Assembly (NCBI GenBank): GCA_031285845.1
Contig: JAITVK010000023.1
Coordinates: forward strand, 1-64,000
Direction of reading: 5' to 3'
DNA: 64,000 nucleotides
From: Propionibacteriaceae bacterium
Lineage (GTDB): Bacteria; Actinomycetota; Actinomycetes; Propionibacteriales; Propionibacteriaceae
Shown here: in pieces, positions 25,166-34,831 of the stretch
Layout of the letters: each line of letters starts with the position of its first letter
Numbering within the stretch: position 1 is the first letter of the stretch
Made by a program: the position numbers and the translations under genes
The notes under the pieces: generated by a model
Database searches by the model: none
What the model saw: the letters and a program-made list of their open reading frames with translations, nothing else
What the model was told of the DNA's origin: nothing

Positions 25166-26503
25166 ATGGATAAGCAGACTGAGTTCGTGTTGCGCGCCAT
25201 GGAGGAGCGCAATGTCAGCTACATTCGACTGTGGTTCACCGATGTTTTGGGTTTCCTGAAATCGGTGGCGATCTCCCCAGTCGAGGTCGAATCGGCTTTT
25301 GAGGAGGGCATCGGCTTCGACGGGTCAGCCATCGAAGGCTTCGCCCGGGTCTACGAGTCTGACATGATCGCTCGGCCTGATCCGACCACTTTCCAGACCC
25401 TGCCGTGGCGCGAGCAGTCGAAACCGACGGCTCGGATGTTCTGTGACATTACCTTGCCTGATGGGTCGCCGTCGTACGCCGATCCGCGCTTCGTTCTCAA
25501 ACGAGCATTGAAGCGGGCCGGTGACAAAGGATTCACCTTCTACACCCACCCTGAGATCGAGTTCTTCTTGTTCGAGAAGCTGACCGATGGGACCAAACCT
25601 CCGGTGCCGCTGGACGACGCCGGCTATTTCGACCACACCAATTTGGGTCAGGGCTCCGACTTTCGCCGTCGTACGATCGCGATGTTGGAACAGATGGGGA
25701 TCTCCGTCGAGTTCTCCCATCATGAGGCTGGGCCTGGCCAACACGAGATCGACCTACGGTACGCCGACGCTCTGACAACCGCCGACAACATCATCACCTT
25801 CCGGGTGGCGGTCAAGGAGGTCGCCGCCACGCTGGGGATTCATGCCTCGTTCATGCCTAAACCGTTGTACGGCGCGCCGGGTTCGGGGATGCACACCCAC
25901 ATGTCGCTGTTCGATGGCGACGCCAACGCCTTCTATGACGCCTCGGACGAATACCACCTGTCGAGGGTGGGTCGTCAGTTCGTCGCCGGTCTGCTGGCCC
26001 ATGCCGCTGAGATCACCGCGGTCACCAACCAGTGGGTCAACTCTTACACGCGGTTGGCTGATGGCGCCGAGGCTCCAGCCTACATTTGTTGGGGGCGTAA
26101 CAATCGGTCTGCTCTGGTGCGTGTGCCCGGCTACAAGCCGAACAAGGGCACCTCGGTCAGGGTTGAGTTGCGTTCGATCGACACCGCGGCCAATCCCTAC
26201 TTGGCGTACGCGCTGATGTTGAACGCCGGGCTGGACGGGATCGACCAAGGGATGGAACTGCCGCCTGGGGCCGAAGACGATGTGTGGAGCCTGACTGATC
26301 GGGAACGCCAAGCGATGGGCATCACCCCGCTGCCCCGTACTCTCGATGAGGCTCTCGACATCATGGAGGGCTCTGAACTGGTGGCCGACACTTTGGGGGA
26401 GCACGTCTTCAACTATTTCGTGAAGAACAAGCGTGCGGAGTACGAGGATTATCGCCGGCAGGTCACCGCCTGGGAGTTGAAGCGTTTCCTTCGGGTGTTG
26501 TGA
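25166..26503 (+). CDS. glnA2: Glutamine synthetase, GlnA2 type
   Basis: The enzyme family makes glutamine from glutamate, ammonia and ATP. The 445-residue product begins MDKQTEFVLRAMEER like mycobacterial GlnA2, and has the N-terminal beta-grasp with GIGFDGSAIEGFAR, the glutamate-binding HTHMSLFDG and the NRSALVRVPGY motif. At the place of the adenylylation tyrosine the sequence is DDVWSLTDRER, so it is probably not a GlnE substrate. The physiological role of GlnA2 is less defined than that of GlnA1. Its last 41 bases overlap the convergent SCP2-like gene. The ATG may be leaderless (GACAAT six bases upstream). Confidence 0.9.
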   Translation: MDKQTEFVLRAMEERNVSYIRLWFTDVLGFLKSVAISPVEVESAFEEGIGFDGSAIEGFARVYESDMIARPDPTTFQTLPWREQSKPTARMFCDITLPDGSPSYADPRFVLKRALKRAGDKGFTFYTHPEIEFFLFEKLTDGTKPPVPLDDAGYFDHTNLGQGSDFRRRTIAMLEQMGISVEFSHHEAGPGQHEIDLRYADALTTADNIITFRVAVKEVAATLGIHASFMPKPLYGAPGSGMHTHMSLFDGDANAFYDASDEYHLSRVGRQFVAGLLAHAAEITAVTNQWVNSYTRLADGAEAPAYICWGRNNRSALVRVPGYKPNKGTSVRVELRSIDTAANPYLAYALMLNAGLDGIDQGMELPPGAEDDVWSLTDRERQAMGITPLPRTLDEALDIMEGSELVADTLGEHVFNYFVKNKRAEYEDYRRQVTAWELKRFLRVL

Positions 26504-26813
26504 CCGCATCAGCTCTGGGGTGGAACACATGGCTCAGGTCAGCGTGGGCTCCCGAGGCGGTCACCGCGAAACTGGCTTTGGCTTGAGCCCAATCCAGCCG
26601 GTGCTCCACCAACGCCAAGAACGTGTCGGCGTCCATCTCCACCACGGTTGGCGGAGTGCCACGGCGATGAGTTCCACCACCGACTTCGGCCCCCAGTTGT
26701 ACGGCAGTGTACGGCGGGATGCGCAATTCGACGGCTTTGCCCGGGTGTTCTTCGGCCAGACGGCGCGCTGCGGTTCTGACTTTGGCTGCGATGGTCGGAT
26801 CGACATTCCTCAC
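26463..26813 (-). CDS. Small sterol-carrier (SCP2-like) family protein
   Basis: The 116-residue protein has the order ELRIPPYTAVQL, RRGTPPTVVEMD, TFLALVEHRLDWAQA and ASGAHADLSHVF, typical of the actinobacterial sterol carrier family protein found beside glutamine synthetase genes. Family members have a lipid-binding-like fold but no demonstrated function here. Translation starts at GTG 26813, only 14 bp from the divergent glnE start, so the two share a very short promoter region. The last 14 codons overlap the end of glnA2 on the other strand. Confidence 0.75.
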   Translation of the reverse strand: MRNVDPTIAAKVRTAARRLAEEHPGKAVELRIPPYTAVQLGAEVGGGTHRRGTPPTVVEMDADTFLALVEHRLDWAQAKASFAVTASGAHADLSHVFHPRADAVTTPEGNASTPRR

Positions 26814-26827
26814 ATCAGAAGATTATC

Positions 26828-29776
26828 GTGTTGTCTGTGAGCGTACCGAGTCGGGCTGAGTGGCGGCGATGGGGTCTGTGGGATCCAAATCACGCCGAGA
26901 TCAACGCGCGGCGGCTCGACGCTCACGCTCCAGGGCTGGCCGAGCGAGTCGGGCCGATGTGCGCCGGATTGGCTGATCCCGATCAGGGTTTGGCCGCGTT
27001 GGCGGATCTGATCGATGTTCAGCCGTCGCTGGCCCAGGGCGTCGACGCGCGCGACGAAGGCTGGATCCAGGTGATGGCCCTGCTCGGCGCTTCGATGGCG
27101 TTGGGACGCTGGCTCAGACAACGTCCCAATGATGTCGAGGTCGTCTTGGGTGATGTCAGTCCGTGGTCGGCGGCGGACATCGCCGCAGACATTCAGCGGC
27201 GGGTCCAGGCCGTCGCCCTCGATCCGGTCGCGGCCTGCGATGAGTTGCGGTGGGCCTACCGGCGGCATCTGATGCGCGTCGCGGCCCGTGACCTGACGGC
27301 GCCCGAGCCCGAGCAGATTCTTGCACGCACCTGCGAAGAGCTGGCCGACCTCGATGACGCGGTGATACAGATGGCGTGGGTCCTGGCTCGCGTGATGGTT
27401 CCAGGGGCCGACCAGGTCGACCTGGGGGTGGTCGCGTTGGGCAAGACCGGCGCGCGCGAGGCCAACTACCTGTCTGACGTCGACGTCATTTTCGTCGCCG
27501 AGCCGGCGCGATCAGACGGCGAAGCTCTGTGTTCGCCCCAGCAGGCGCAGCGGATCGGGGAACAGTGGGCAGCCAGAATCACGTCGATCTGTTCGGCCTA
27601 CACCGCAGCCGGGTCGATCTGGGAGGTGGACGCCAACCTCCGTCCGGAGGGCGCGTCGGGCCCGCTGGTTCGTACGCTGGCCGGAATGCGAACCTATTAC
27701 ACCACCTGGGCGCAGAACTGGGAATTCCAGGCGATGCTCAAAGCTCGCCCGATGGCCGGTGACCTCGATCTGGCTCAAGGCTTCGTCGACCTGGTGTCTC
27801 CGCTGGTGTGGAGCGCGGCCGAGCATGAAGGCTTCGTCTCGCAGGCTCAGGCGATGCGAGCCCGAGTGGTCAGTTTGATTCCGGCCAGTGAGGCCAACCG
27901 TGACATCAAACTGTCCGCTGGCGGACTGCGCGACACCGAGTTCTCGGTCCAGATGCTCCAGTTGGTCCACGGGCGCTCCGACGAGCGGTTGCGGGTCACC
28001 CCGACATTGGAGGCGCTGGCCAGACTGGTCGCCCACGGTTATGTCGGACGGGCCGATGGGACGCAGTTGGATCAGGCCTACCGTTTTCAGCGGCTGTTGG
28101 AACATCGCCTCCAACTCTTCGGTCTGAGGCGCACCCACATGATGCCCACCGATGAGCGGGGATTGCGGCGGTTGGCTCGCTCAGTCGGACTGCGCGACGC
28201 CGATCAGGTGGGTCAGGCCTGGAGTGACTCGGCCAAGACAGTTCTTCGCCTGCATCAGCGACTCTATTTCTCGCCGTTGCTGGAAGCGGTCGCTCGCATT
28301 CCGACCGAAGAGGTGCGTCTGACACCACAGGCGGCGGCCGTACGTCTGAAAGCGTTGGGGTACGCCGATCCGATTGCCGCGCTGCGGCACATCGAGGCGC
28401 TGACGAAAGGGATGAGCCGTCGGGCGGAGATCTTGCGACAACTGTTGCCCGCGCTGCTCGGATGGATGGCGGCTGGACCGAACCCTGACGCCGGGCTGTT
28501 GGCGTTTCGACAGATGGCTGAGGCTTTGGGCGACACGCCGTTCTTCATGCGAGCGCTGCGCGACGAAGGGCGGATGGCGCAGAACTTGGCGGCGGTGTTG
28601 TCGAGTTCGAGGTACGCCGCCGCGCTGCTCGCGACCTCGCCGACTTCGGTGGCGATTCTGCGTGACGCCGACGAGGCCAGACCGGTCACTGGTGAGGAAC
28701 TCCACACTGAACTGACGGGAGCGATCGGGCGGTACGGGCCGGGTCAGCGCGCCGCCGAAGTGATTCGGGGGACCCGTCGGCGCGAGCTGCTGCGTCTGGC
28801 TGTGGGCGAGATTGTCAAGGATCTCGACGTCCATCAGGTCGGACGTCGGCTCAGCGAGTTGACCCAGGCCGTGTTGGACGCGGCGCTAACTGTGGCCTCG
28901 GCGAAAGTCGAAGACCCGCCACGGTTGGCCTTGATCGCGTTGGGTCGCTGGGGCGGGACCGAGATGTCGTACGCCTCGGACGCCGACCTGATGGTGGTGA
29001 TGGCTGACTCGGACGATCCGCAGGCGACCCGGAAAGGGACCCAGATCCTGGCCGAGGTTCGCGCGATGCTGAAAGTGCCCGGCCCTGACCCTGATCTGGA
29101 GATCGACGTCGATCTGCGTCCGGAAGGTCGAGACGGACCGTTGGTTCGAACTTTGAGCTCCTGCCGGGCGTACTACGCGAAATGGGCCGCCCCATGGGAG
29201 GCGCAGGCTCTGATTCGAGCGCGCCACGGGGCGGGCGACGAGGCAGTCTCGGACGAATTCCTGGCTGATGTCGCCGAGGTTCGCTACCCGCTCGGTGGGT
29301 TGAGTCTGGGCCATCTGACACAGATTCGTCGGTTGAAGGCGCGGATGGAGTCGGAGCGCATCGGACGCGGGGTCGACCCGCGCGATCATGTCAAACTGGG
29401 GCCAGGCGGCTTGAGCGACGTGGAATGGACGGTTCAGACGATCCAGTTGAACCACGGACATGATCTGCCCGAATTGCGGGTCACGGGAACGTTGATGGGA
29501 CTCGACCAGGCCGAGCGGGCCGGATTGATCGACGCCGGTGACGCCGACGGTCTGCGGGTGAGTTTCGTTCTGGCCAGCCGGATTCGTAACGCGATCACTC
29601 TGGTGCGCAACAAGGCCTCCGATCTGATTCCTGCGGTCGCCTCTGACCTGTCGCAGGTTGCCCATATGATGGGCTACGCCAAAGGTGAAGGATCGCGATT
29701 GGCCGAGGATTGGTATCGGGTCGCCAGACGAGCGAAGGCGATCACTGATCGTCTGTTCTGGGGCGACCAGAATTGA
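26828..29776 (+). CDS. glnE: Glutamine synthetase adenylyltransferase/deadenylase
   Basis: GlnE attaches AMP to, and removes it from, the adenylylation tyrosine of GlnA1, setting nitrogen assimilation. The 982-residue protein has two nucleotidyltransferase domains: LGKTGAREANYLSDVDVIF (residues about 200-218) in the N-terminal half and LGRWGGTEMSYASDADLMV (about 704-722) in the C-terminal half, each followed by a DANLRPEG or DVDLRPEGRDG segment. Length matches the family. Start candidates are GTG 26828, TTG 26831 and GTG 26837. It sits between the two glutamine synthetase genes, as in other actinobacteria, and its stop overlaps the region of the lipase frame. Confidence 0.92.
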   Translation: MLSVSVPSRAEWRRWGLWDPNHAEINARRLDAHAPGLAERVGPMCAGLADPDQGLAALADLIDVQPSLAQGVDARDEGWIQVMALLGASMALGRWLRQRPNDVEVVLGDVSPWSAADIAADIQRRVQAVALDPVAACDELRWAYRRHLMRVAARDLTAPEPEQILARTCEELADLDDAVIQMAWVLARVMVPGADQVDLGVVALGKTGAREANYLSDVDVIFVAEPARSDGEALCSPQQAQRIGEQWAARITSICSAYTAAGSIWEVDANLRPEGASGPLVRTLAGMRTYYTTWAQNWEFQAMLKARPMAGDLDLAQGFVDLVSPLVWSAAEHEGFVSQAQAMRARVVSLIPASEANRDIKLSAGGLRDTEFSVQMLQLVHGRSDERLRVTPTLEALARLVAHGYVGRADGTQLDQAYRFQRLLEHRLQLFGLRRTHMMPTDERGLRRLARSVGLRDADQVGQAWSDSAKTVLRLHQRLYFSPLLEAVARIPTEEVRLTPQAAAVRLKALGYADPIAALRHIEALTKGMSRRAEILRQLLPALLGWMAAGPNPDAGLLAFRQMAEALGDTPFFMRALRDEGRMAQNLAAVLSSSRYAAALLATSPTSVAILRDADEARPVTGEELHTELTGAIGRYGPGQRAAEVIRGTRRRELLRLAVGEIVKDLDVHQVGRRLSELTQAVLDAALTVASAKVEDPPRLALIALGRWGGTEMSYASDADLMVVMADSDDPQATRKGTQILAEVRAMLKVPGPDPDLEIDVDLRPEGRDGPLVRTLSSCRAYYAKWAAPWEAQALIRARHGAGDEAVSDEFLADVAEVRYPLGGLSLGHLTQIRRLKARMESERIGRGVDPRDHVKLGPGGLSDVEWTVQTIQLNHGHDLPELRVTGTLMGLDQAERAGLIDAGDADGLRVSFVLASRIRNAITLVRNKASDLIPAVASDLSQVAHMMGYAKGEGSRLAEDWYRVARRAKAITDRLFWGDQN

Positions 29777-29856
29777 GCACAGATCACGACGTGGGCGTTC
29801 TCGGCAGGTCGCCGAAAGGGTGGGGCAGACCGGTGGATTCGAGTAGGAATGACGCT

Positions 29857-31293
29857 GTGACCGCAAGCGGCTTGGTGACTGAACCGGCGATGACCGCGCC
29901 CAGCCTCAATCCCGATCCGATCACGATCAGCCCGATCCGGGGTCGTCTTCCGCGACGCTTGTTGGTGTGGGTCGTGGCCTCAATCAGCGTCAACCTGGTC
30001 TGGTGGGCCGCTGGAATCGATCTGGCCTGGCCTTGGCGGGTGCTCTTGGTTCTCGCATCGGTAGCGGGCTATCTCTGGATCAGTCTGCGGCCTGGTCGCC
30101 ATCAGGCTCCGCCGGTGACGGCTCGTATGAAGCGGTTGTCGTACGGCGTCGAGCTGCTCTTGGCCTCTGGGGTGGCGGCGCTGGCCAACGTCGCGTGGTG
30201 GATCTGGTTAGGGTTCGACCTGGCCGCCGGGCCTCAAGGTGTGCGCTGGGTCGTCTACGTCGTTGACATCGTCGTCGGGATCGGGCTGATCGCGGCACTG
30301 GCGTTCGGCGGTTTCCTGCGCGTCGCCCTCAGTTCTCGACAAGTGACCGTGACCACGAAGGTGGCGTTGGCTCTGCTGTGGTGGTGCCCGCCGCTGACCG
30401 CGATTCTGCTCAGGCGGGTCACGCGTGCCCTCGACCAGGAGATCGCGGTCGGTGCCGCCCGCGCGGCTCGTGACCTTGATCGGGCGGACAAACAGATCTG
30501 CCGTACGCGATACCCCTTGCTGATGGTCCACGGGATCTTCTTTCGCGACTGGCCGGTGTTCAACTACTGGGGGCGCATCCCGGACGGTTTGATCGCCAAC
30601 GGGGCGACGATTCATTACGGTGGCCAACAGTCCTCGGCTTCGGTGGCGCGATCCGCCGAGGAACTGGCCGACACGATCCGGCGCATCGTCGACGAGACGG
30701 GCTGCGGCAAAGTCAACATCATCGCGCACTCCAAAGGAGGCCTGGACGCGCGGTGGGCGATCAGCCAACTGGGGATCGCCGACGAGGTGGCTTCGCTGAC
30801 CACGATCAACACTCCCCACCGCGGCTGCAACTTCGCCCGTCAACTGATGGATAAGATTCCCGACCAGATGATCGGCCGGATCTCCGAACGTTACGACGCG
30901 GTCTTCACCAAGCTGGGAGACCCCTCACCGGATTTTCTGGCCGGAGTGTGCGATCTGACCGACACCGAATGCGCTCGGTTGAACGCCCTGATGCCGGACT
31001 GGCCCGCAGTGGTCTACCAAAGCGTCGGTTCGGTGATGGTCTCTCGCTTCGCGTCGCCGTTTCCGTTGAATCTCGGCTACAGCCTGATTCAGCCGGTCGA
31101 TGGTGACAATGACGGGCTGGTGGCACTCAGTTCGATGGCTTGGGGCGACTTCTTGGGAGTCTTCAGACCGACCGGCGCCAACGGCATCTCCCACGCCGAC
31201 ATGATCGACGTCCTGCGCCGCGACGTCGGCGATTTCGACGTGGTCGAAGCCTACGTCCAAATGGTGTCCGACTTGAGGCGACGCGGACTGTAG
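29857..31293 (+). CDS. Membrane-associated alpha/beta-hydrolase (triacylglycerol-lipase-like)
   Basis: The protein has four or five hydrophobic helices in its first ~190 residues, followed by an alpha/beta-hydrolase domain. That domain has the oxyanion segment PLLMVHGIFF, the nucleophile elbow IIAHSKGG (AxSxG variant with the catalytic Ser), the NTPHRG motif of lipases and a likely catalytic His in GISHADM. It probably hydrolyses a lipid or ester at the membrane; the substrate is unknown. The open frame continues upstream to TTG 29773 overlapping glnE; GTG 29857 with AGGA nine bases upstream is chosen and ATG 29890 is possible. It ends ten bases from the convergent glnA1 stop. Confidence 0.7.
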   Translation: MTASGLVTEPAMTAPSLNPDPITISPIRGRLPRRLLVWVVASISVNLVWWAAGIDLAWPWRVLLVLASVAGYLWISLRPGRHQAPPVTARMKRLSYGVELLLASGVAALANVAWWIWLGFDLAAGPQGVRWVVYVVDIVVGIGLIAALAFGGFLRVALSSRQVTVTTKVALALLWWCPPLTAILLRRVTRALDQEIAVGAARAARDLDRADKQICRTRYPLLMVHGIFFRDWPVFNYWGRIPDGLIANGATIHYGGQQSSASVARSAEELADTIRRIVDETGCGKVNIIAHSKGGLDARWAISQLGIADEVASLTTINTPHRGCNFARQLMDKIPDQMIGRISERYDAVFTKLGDPSPDFLAGVCDLTDTECARLNALMPDWPAVVYQSVGSVMVSRFASPFPLNLGYSLIQPVDGDNDGLVALSSMAWGDFLGVFRPTGANGISHADMIDVLRRDVGDFDVVEAYVQMVSDLRRRGL

Positions 31294-31303
31294 ACCCTGG
31301 TCG

Positions 31304-32734
31304 TCACAGGTCGTAATACATTTCGAATTCGTGGGGGTGGGGACGGGTTCGAATGGCGTTGATGTCTTCCCGTTTCATCGCGATCCAGGTCTGGATCAGG
31401 TCTGGGGTGAACACGTCGCCGGCGGTCAGATAGTCGTGGTCGGCTTCGAGGGCCTCCAGGACAGCGTCCAGCGAGCCTGGGACCTGAGCCACATTAGCGT
31501 GCTCCTCCGGCGGCAGTTCGTAGAGATCCTTGTCGATCGGCGCTGAAGGTTCGATCCGGTTGAGGATGCCATCCAGTCCGGCCAGCAGGCAGGCGGAGAA
31601 GGCTAGGTACGGATTGGCCGATGGGTCGGGGCAACGGAACTCGATGCGCTTGGCTTTCGGGTCTGAGCCGGTGATGGGGATGCGGATGCAGGCCGATCGG
31701 TTGCCCGATGAGTAGACCAAGTTCACCGGGGCTTCGAAGCCGGGAACGAGGCGATGGTACGAGTTGGTGGTCGGGTTGGTGAAGGCCAACAGTGAAGGCG
31801 CGTGGTGGAGCAGTCCTCCGATGTAGTGACGGGCCATGTCGGACAGTCCGGCGTACCCAGTCTCGTCATAGAACAACGGCACACCATTGTTCCAGATCGA
31901 CTGGTGGATGTGCATGCCCGAGCCGTTGTCACCGAAGATCGGCTTCGGCATGAAGGTGACGGTCTTGCCCGCCTCCCAGGCGGTGTTCTTGATGACGTAC
32001 TTGAACTTCATCACCTCGTCGGCGGCGGCCAACATCGTGTTGTAGCGGTAGCCGATCTCTTCCTGGCCGGCGGTTCCGACCTCATGGTGGGCCCGCTCGA
32101 CCGTCAAACCGACCCGGATCAGGTTGGAGACCATCAGGTCGCGCAGATCGCCGAAATGGTCGACCGGGGAGACGGGGAAATAACCGCCCTTGTATTTGAT
32201 TTTGTAACCGCGGTTGGGCGCGCCGTCGCTCTCGGTGGCTGCGCCGGTGTTCCACGCGCCCTCTTCGGAGTCGATGAAGTAGTAGCCAGCCGACTGTTTA
32301 GTCTCGAAGCGCACCGAGTCGAACAGGTAGAACTCAGCTTCGGGCGCGAAATAGGCCGTGTCGCCGATCCCGGTCGACGCCAAATAGGCTTCAGCCTTGC
32401 GGGCGATGTTGCGCGGGTCACGGCTGTACGGCTCATGGGTGATCGGGTCTTGGACGAAGAAGTTGATCACCATGGTCTTCGACTTGCGGAACGGGTCGAT
32501 GAACGCCGTCGTCGGGTCAGGCATCAACGCCATGTCGGACTCATGGATTTGAGAGAAACCGCGGATCGAGGATCCGTCGAAGGCGATGCCGTCTTCGAAG
32601 ATTTTCTCGTCGAAGGACTGGGCTGGGATCGTCATGTGCTGCATCACGCCGGGTAGATCACAGAAGCGGACGTCGAAATTGTCGACCTGATTCTGTCTGG
32701 CGTACGCCAGAAGATCTTCGGCATTGCTGAACAT
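31304..32734 (-). CDS. glnA: Type I glutamine synthetase
   Basis: This is the main ammonia-assimilating glutamine synthetase, a dodecamer. The 476-residue protein begins [14 protein letters not shown], has the Asp-rich FDGSSIRGF loop, the glutamate-site MHIHQSIW, and the adenylylation motif DLYELPPEE with Tyr405 as the modified residue, which marks the beta subtype regulated by GlnE. GGGAGG lies six bases before the ATG; the longer frame to 32935 has no family support. Four GlnR-type pentamers lie 56-93 bases upstream, so both transcription and activity appear to be nitrogen-controlled. It is convergent with the lipase gene. Confidence 0.95.
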   Translation of the reverse strand: MFSNAEDLLAYARQNQVDNFDVRFCDLPGVMQHMTIPAQSFDEKIFEDGIAFDGSSIRGFSQIHESDMALMPDPTTAFIDPFRKSKTMVINFFVQDPITHEPYSRDPRNIARKAEAYLASTGIGDTAYFAPEAEFYLFDSVRFETKQSAGYYFIDSEEGAWNTGAATESDGAPNRGYKIKYKGGYFPVSPVDHFGDLRDLMVSNLIRVGLTVERAHHEVGTAGQEEIGYRYNTMLAAADEVMKFKYVIKNTAWEAGKTVTFMPKPIFGDNGSGMHIHQSIWNNGVPLFYDETGYAGLSDMARHYIGGLLHHAPSLLAFTNPTTNSYHRLVPGFEAPVNLVYSSGNRSACIRIPITGSDPKAKRIEFRCPDPSANPYLAFSACLLAGLDGILNRIEPSAPIDKDLYELPPEEHANVAQVPGSLDAVLEALEADHDYLTAGDVFTPDLIQTWIAMKREDINAIRTRPHPHEFEMYYDL

Positions 32735-32789
32735 TGAACCTCCCAAGGCATTGATGATGAATCCGAGGACCAAGCTTATCCGCGGTGGA

Positions 32790-32827
32790 GTTGCCCGCGA
32801 GTTGCGCCCAGGTTTCGGCGATGTTAC
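32790..32827 (-). promoter_or_regulatory. GlnR-type binding site of glnA1
   Basis: Read on the minus strand, the pentamers are GTAAC (32827-32823), GAAAC (32816-32812), GCAAC (32805-32801) and GCAAC (32794-32790), each separated by exactly six bases. The first pair fits the published gTnAC-n6-GaAAC GlnR consensus perfectly and the second pair is degenerate. A TAAGCT -10-like box follows at 32778-32773. The rest of 32828-33187 shows no gene. Confidence 0.7.
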
Positions 32828-33187
32828 GCGCTGGGCCAGCCTCAGGGCACTCTCAGCTCTTTGACCACCGTGACGGTTTTGGACGTCGAGGTCCCCGGTC
32901 AGCTTGTCAGAGAAGACGACCTGAGGGTCGTACACTAGCGCTCGACACAGTCCGGTCCTGGGCGTCTGATCGCCCGAGGGCTGGTCAGATTCACGTTCAG
33001 GACCAACCTCAATTCCGAGTCTTTCATCGGATCCAGCTTCCGCCTGGCTGAATCGCGAGTCAAGCAGCGACCGAGGTCGTCATACACTCAGACGCTCTGC
33101 TTGGCTCGCCGCCAACGCCATGTTTGAGGTCGTGCGGCGCGTCAGAGATCCTCGGCCTGGGTCGACGCCGACCCGACCGATCAGGGC

Positions 33188-33193
33188 TAGTCT
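33188..33193 (+). promoter_or_regulatory. -10 box of leaderless fumC
   Basis: TAGTCT ends six bases before the fumC ATG with no ribosome binding site between, suggesting a leaderless transcript. Confidence 0.5.
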
Positions 33194-33199
33194 GAGATC

Positions 33200-34597
33200 A
33201 TGAATGATTATCGGATTGAGCATGACTCCATGGGTGACGTCCGGGTTCCGGTCGCCGCCTTGTGGCGGGCACAAACACAACGCGCGGTGGAGAACTTCCC
33301 GATCTCGGGGACCCCGATCGAACCGCGTTTGATCCGGGCGTTGGGTCTGGTCAAACAGGCTGCTTCCCGAGCCAACGCCGACCTGGGCGTGCTGGACTCC
33401 GCCAAAGCTCAAGCCATCGATCAGGCCGCTGGTCTGATCGCCCAAGGTCAGTTCCTCGACCAGTTTCCGATCGACGTCTTTCAGACCGGTTCGGGCACCA
33501 GTTCGAACATGAACGCCAACGAGGTCATCGCCAGCCTTGCCGCCCGCCAAGGTGTTCAAGTCCATCCCAATGATGACGTCAACGCCAGCCAGTCCAGCAA
33601 CGACACCTTTCCGACGGCTATCCACGTGGCTGTCACTTTGGCGATCGTCGAAGACCTGTTGCCCGCGCTGGCTGAATTGGGGGCCGCGTTGTCGAGCAAG
33701 TCCACCGAGTTCGCCGATTGTGTGAAGTCAGGTCGGACACACCTGATGGACGCCACCCCAGTGACCCTGGGTCAAGAGTTCTCCGGCTACGCTGCCACGA
33801 TGACGTACGCCGCTGAACGTCTCAACGCCGTCTTGCCGCGCGTACGAGAGCTTCCCCTGGGTGGAACGGCCGTGGGAACGGGGATCAACACCCCGCCCGG
33901 TTTCGCACAACGAGCGATCGCCGCACTGTCAGCCATGACCGGTCAACCATTCACAGAAGCGCGCAACCACTTCGAGGCCCAAGCCACCAGAGACTCCCTG
34001 GTCGAGGCTTCGGGGGTTCTGCGCACGATCGCGGTCGGCCTGGTCAAGATCTGCAACGACCTGCGGTGGATGAGCTCTGGGCCGACCACAGGGCTGGCGG
34101 AGATCCATTTGCCCGATCTGCAGCCCGGATCCTCGATCATGCCCGGCAAGGTCAATCCGGTGTTGCCGGAGGCCACCTTGCAGGTCTGCGCTCAAGTGAT
34201 GGGCAACGACGCGGCCGTGGGTTTCGGTGGCAGTCAGGGCAATTTCGAGTTGAACGTCATGATGCCAGTCATCGCGGCGAACCTTTTGGAATCGATTCGG
34301 TTGCTCACGACTTCGACCCAGCAGTTGGCGCGTCGCTGCGTGGCGGGAATCGTGGCCAACCAGGCTCGGATGTTGGCCTATGCCGAGTCGTCGCCGTCGA
34401 TTGTGACCCCACTGAATCGTCGGATCGGCTACGAGAACGCGGCCAAGATCGCGAAAGCGGCGATCGCGAATGGTGTGACGGTCAAGCAAGCCGCGAACGA
34501 CTTGGGTTTCGTCAGTTCCGATGGTCGTGAGGGCACAGTCACCTCGGCCGAGCTCGACCAGTTGCTGGACGTCCGGGCGATGACCGGGGCCTTCTGA
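33200..34597 (+). CDS. fumC: Class II fumarate hydratase
   Basis: FumC interconverts fumarate and L-malate in the citric acid cycle, as an iron-independent cytoplasmic tetramer. The 465-residue protein has all family signatures: [14 protein letters not shown] (about 97-110), SSNDTFPT (about 133-140), [10 protein letters not shown], and the mobile catalytic loop [11 protein letters not shown] (about 312-322). N-terminal [14 protein letters not shown] matches the family. It lies between glnA1 (divergent) and the ABC-F gene. Confidence 0.93.
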   Translation: MNDYRIEHDSMGDVRVPVAALWRAQTQRAVENFPISGTPIEPRLIRALGLVKQAASRANADLGVLDSAKAQAIDQAAGLIAQGQFLDQFPIDVFQTGSGTSSNMNANEVIASLAARQGVQVHPNDDVNASQSSNDTFPTAIHVAVTLAIVEDLLPALAELGAALSSKSTEFADCVKSGRTHLMDATPVTLGQEFSGYAATMTYAAERLNAVLPRVRELPLGGTAVGTGINTPPGFAQRAIAALSAMTGQPFTEARNHFEAQATRDSLVEASGVLRTIAVGLVKICNDLRWMSSGPTTGLAEIHLPDLQPGSSIMPGKVNPVLPEATLQVCAQVMGNDAAVGFGGSQGNFELNVMMPVIAANLLESIRLLTTSTQQLARRCVAGIVANQARMLAYAESSPSIVTPLNRRIGYENAAKIAKAAIANGVTVKQAANDLGFVSSDGREGTVTSAELDQLLDVRAMTGAF

Positions 34598-34831
34598 GAG
34601 CCCGAGTCAGGAGAGGTCCGACGGCTTGGTCGTACGATCTGGTGTGTCATCGACAAGCCAGCGCCCCGTCACCGGGCCTGACGATGTCGCCCGCTCCATG
34701 TCGTGGGCCCTCGTTCGGCAATCGGGAGTCGGTCTGACGAGAGGTCGTACGTCCGCTGCTAGGCTGAACGGCGCGCCAACCGGCGTGACGCGCGGGTCAG
34801 ACGAGCACCTGCGGCGAAGTGAGGAGGACGC

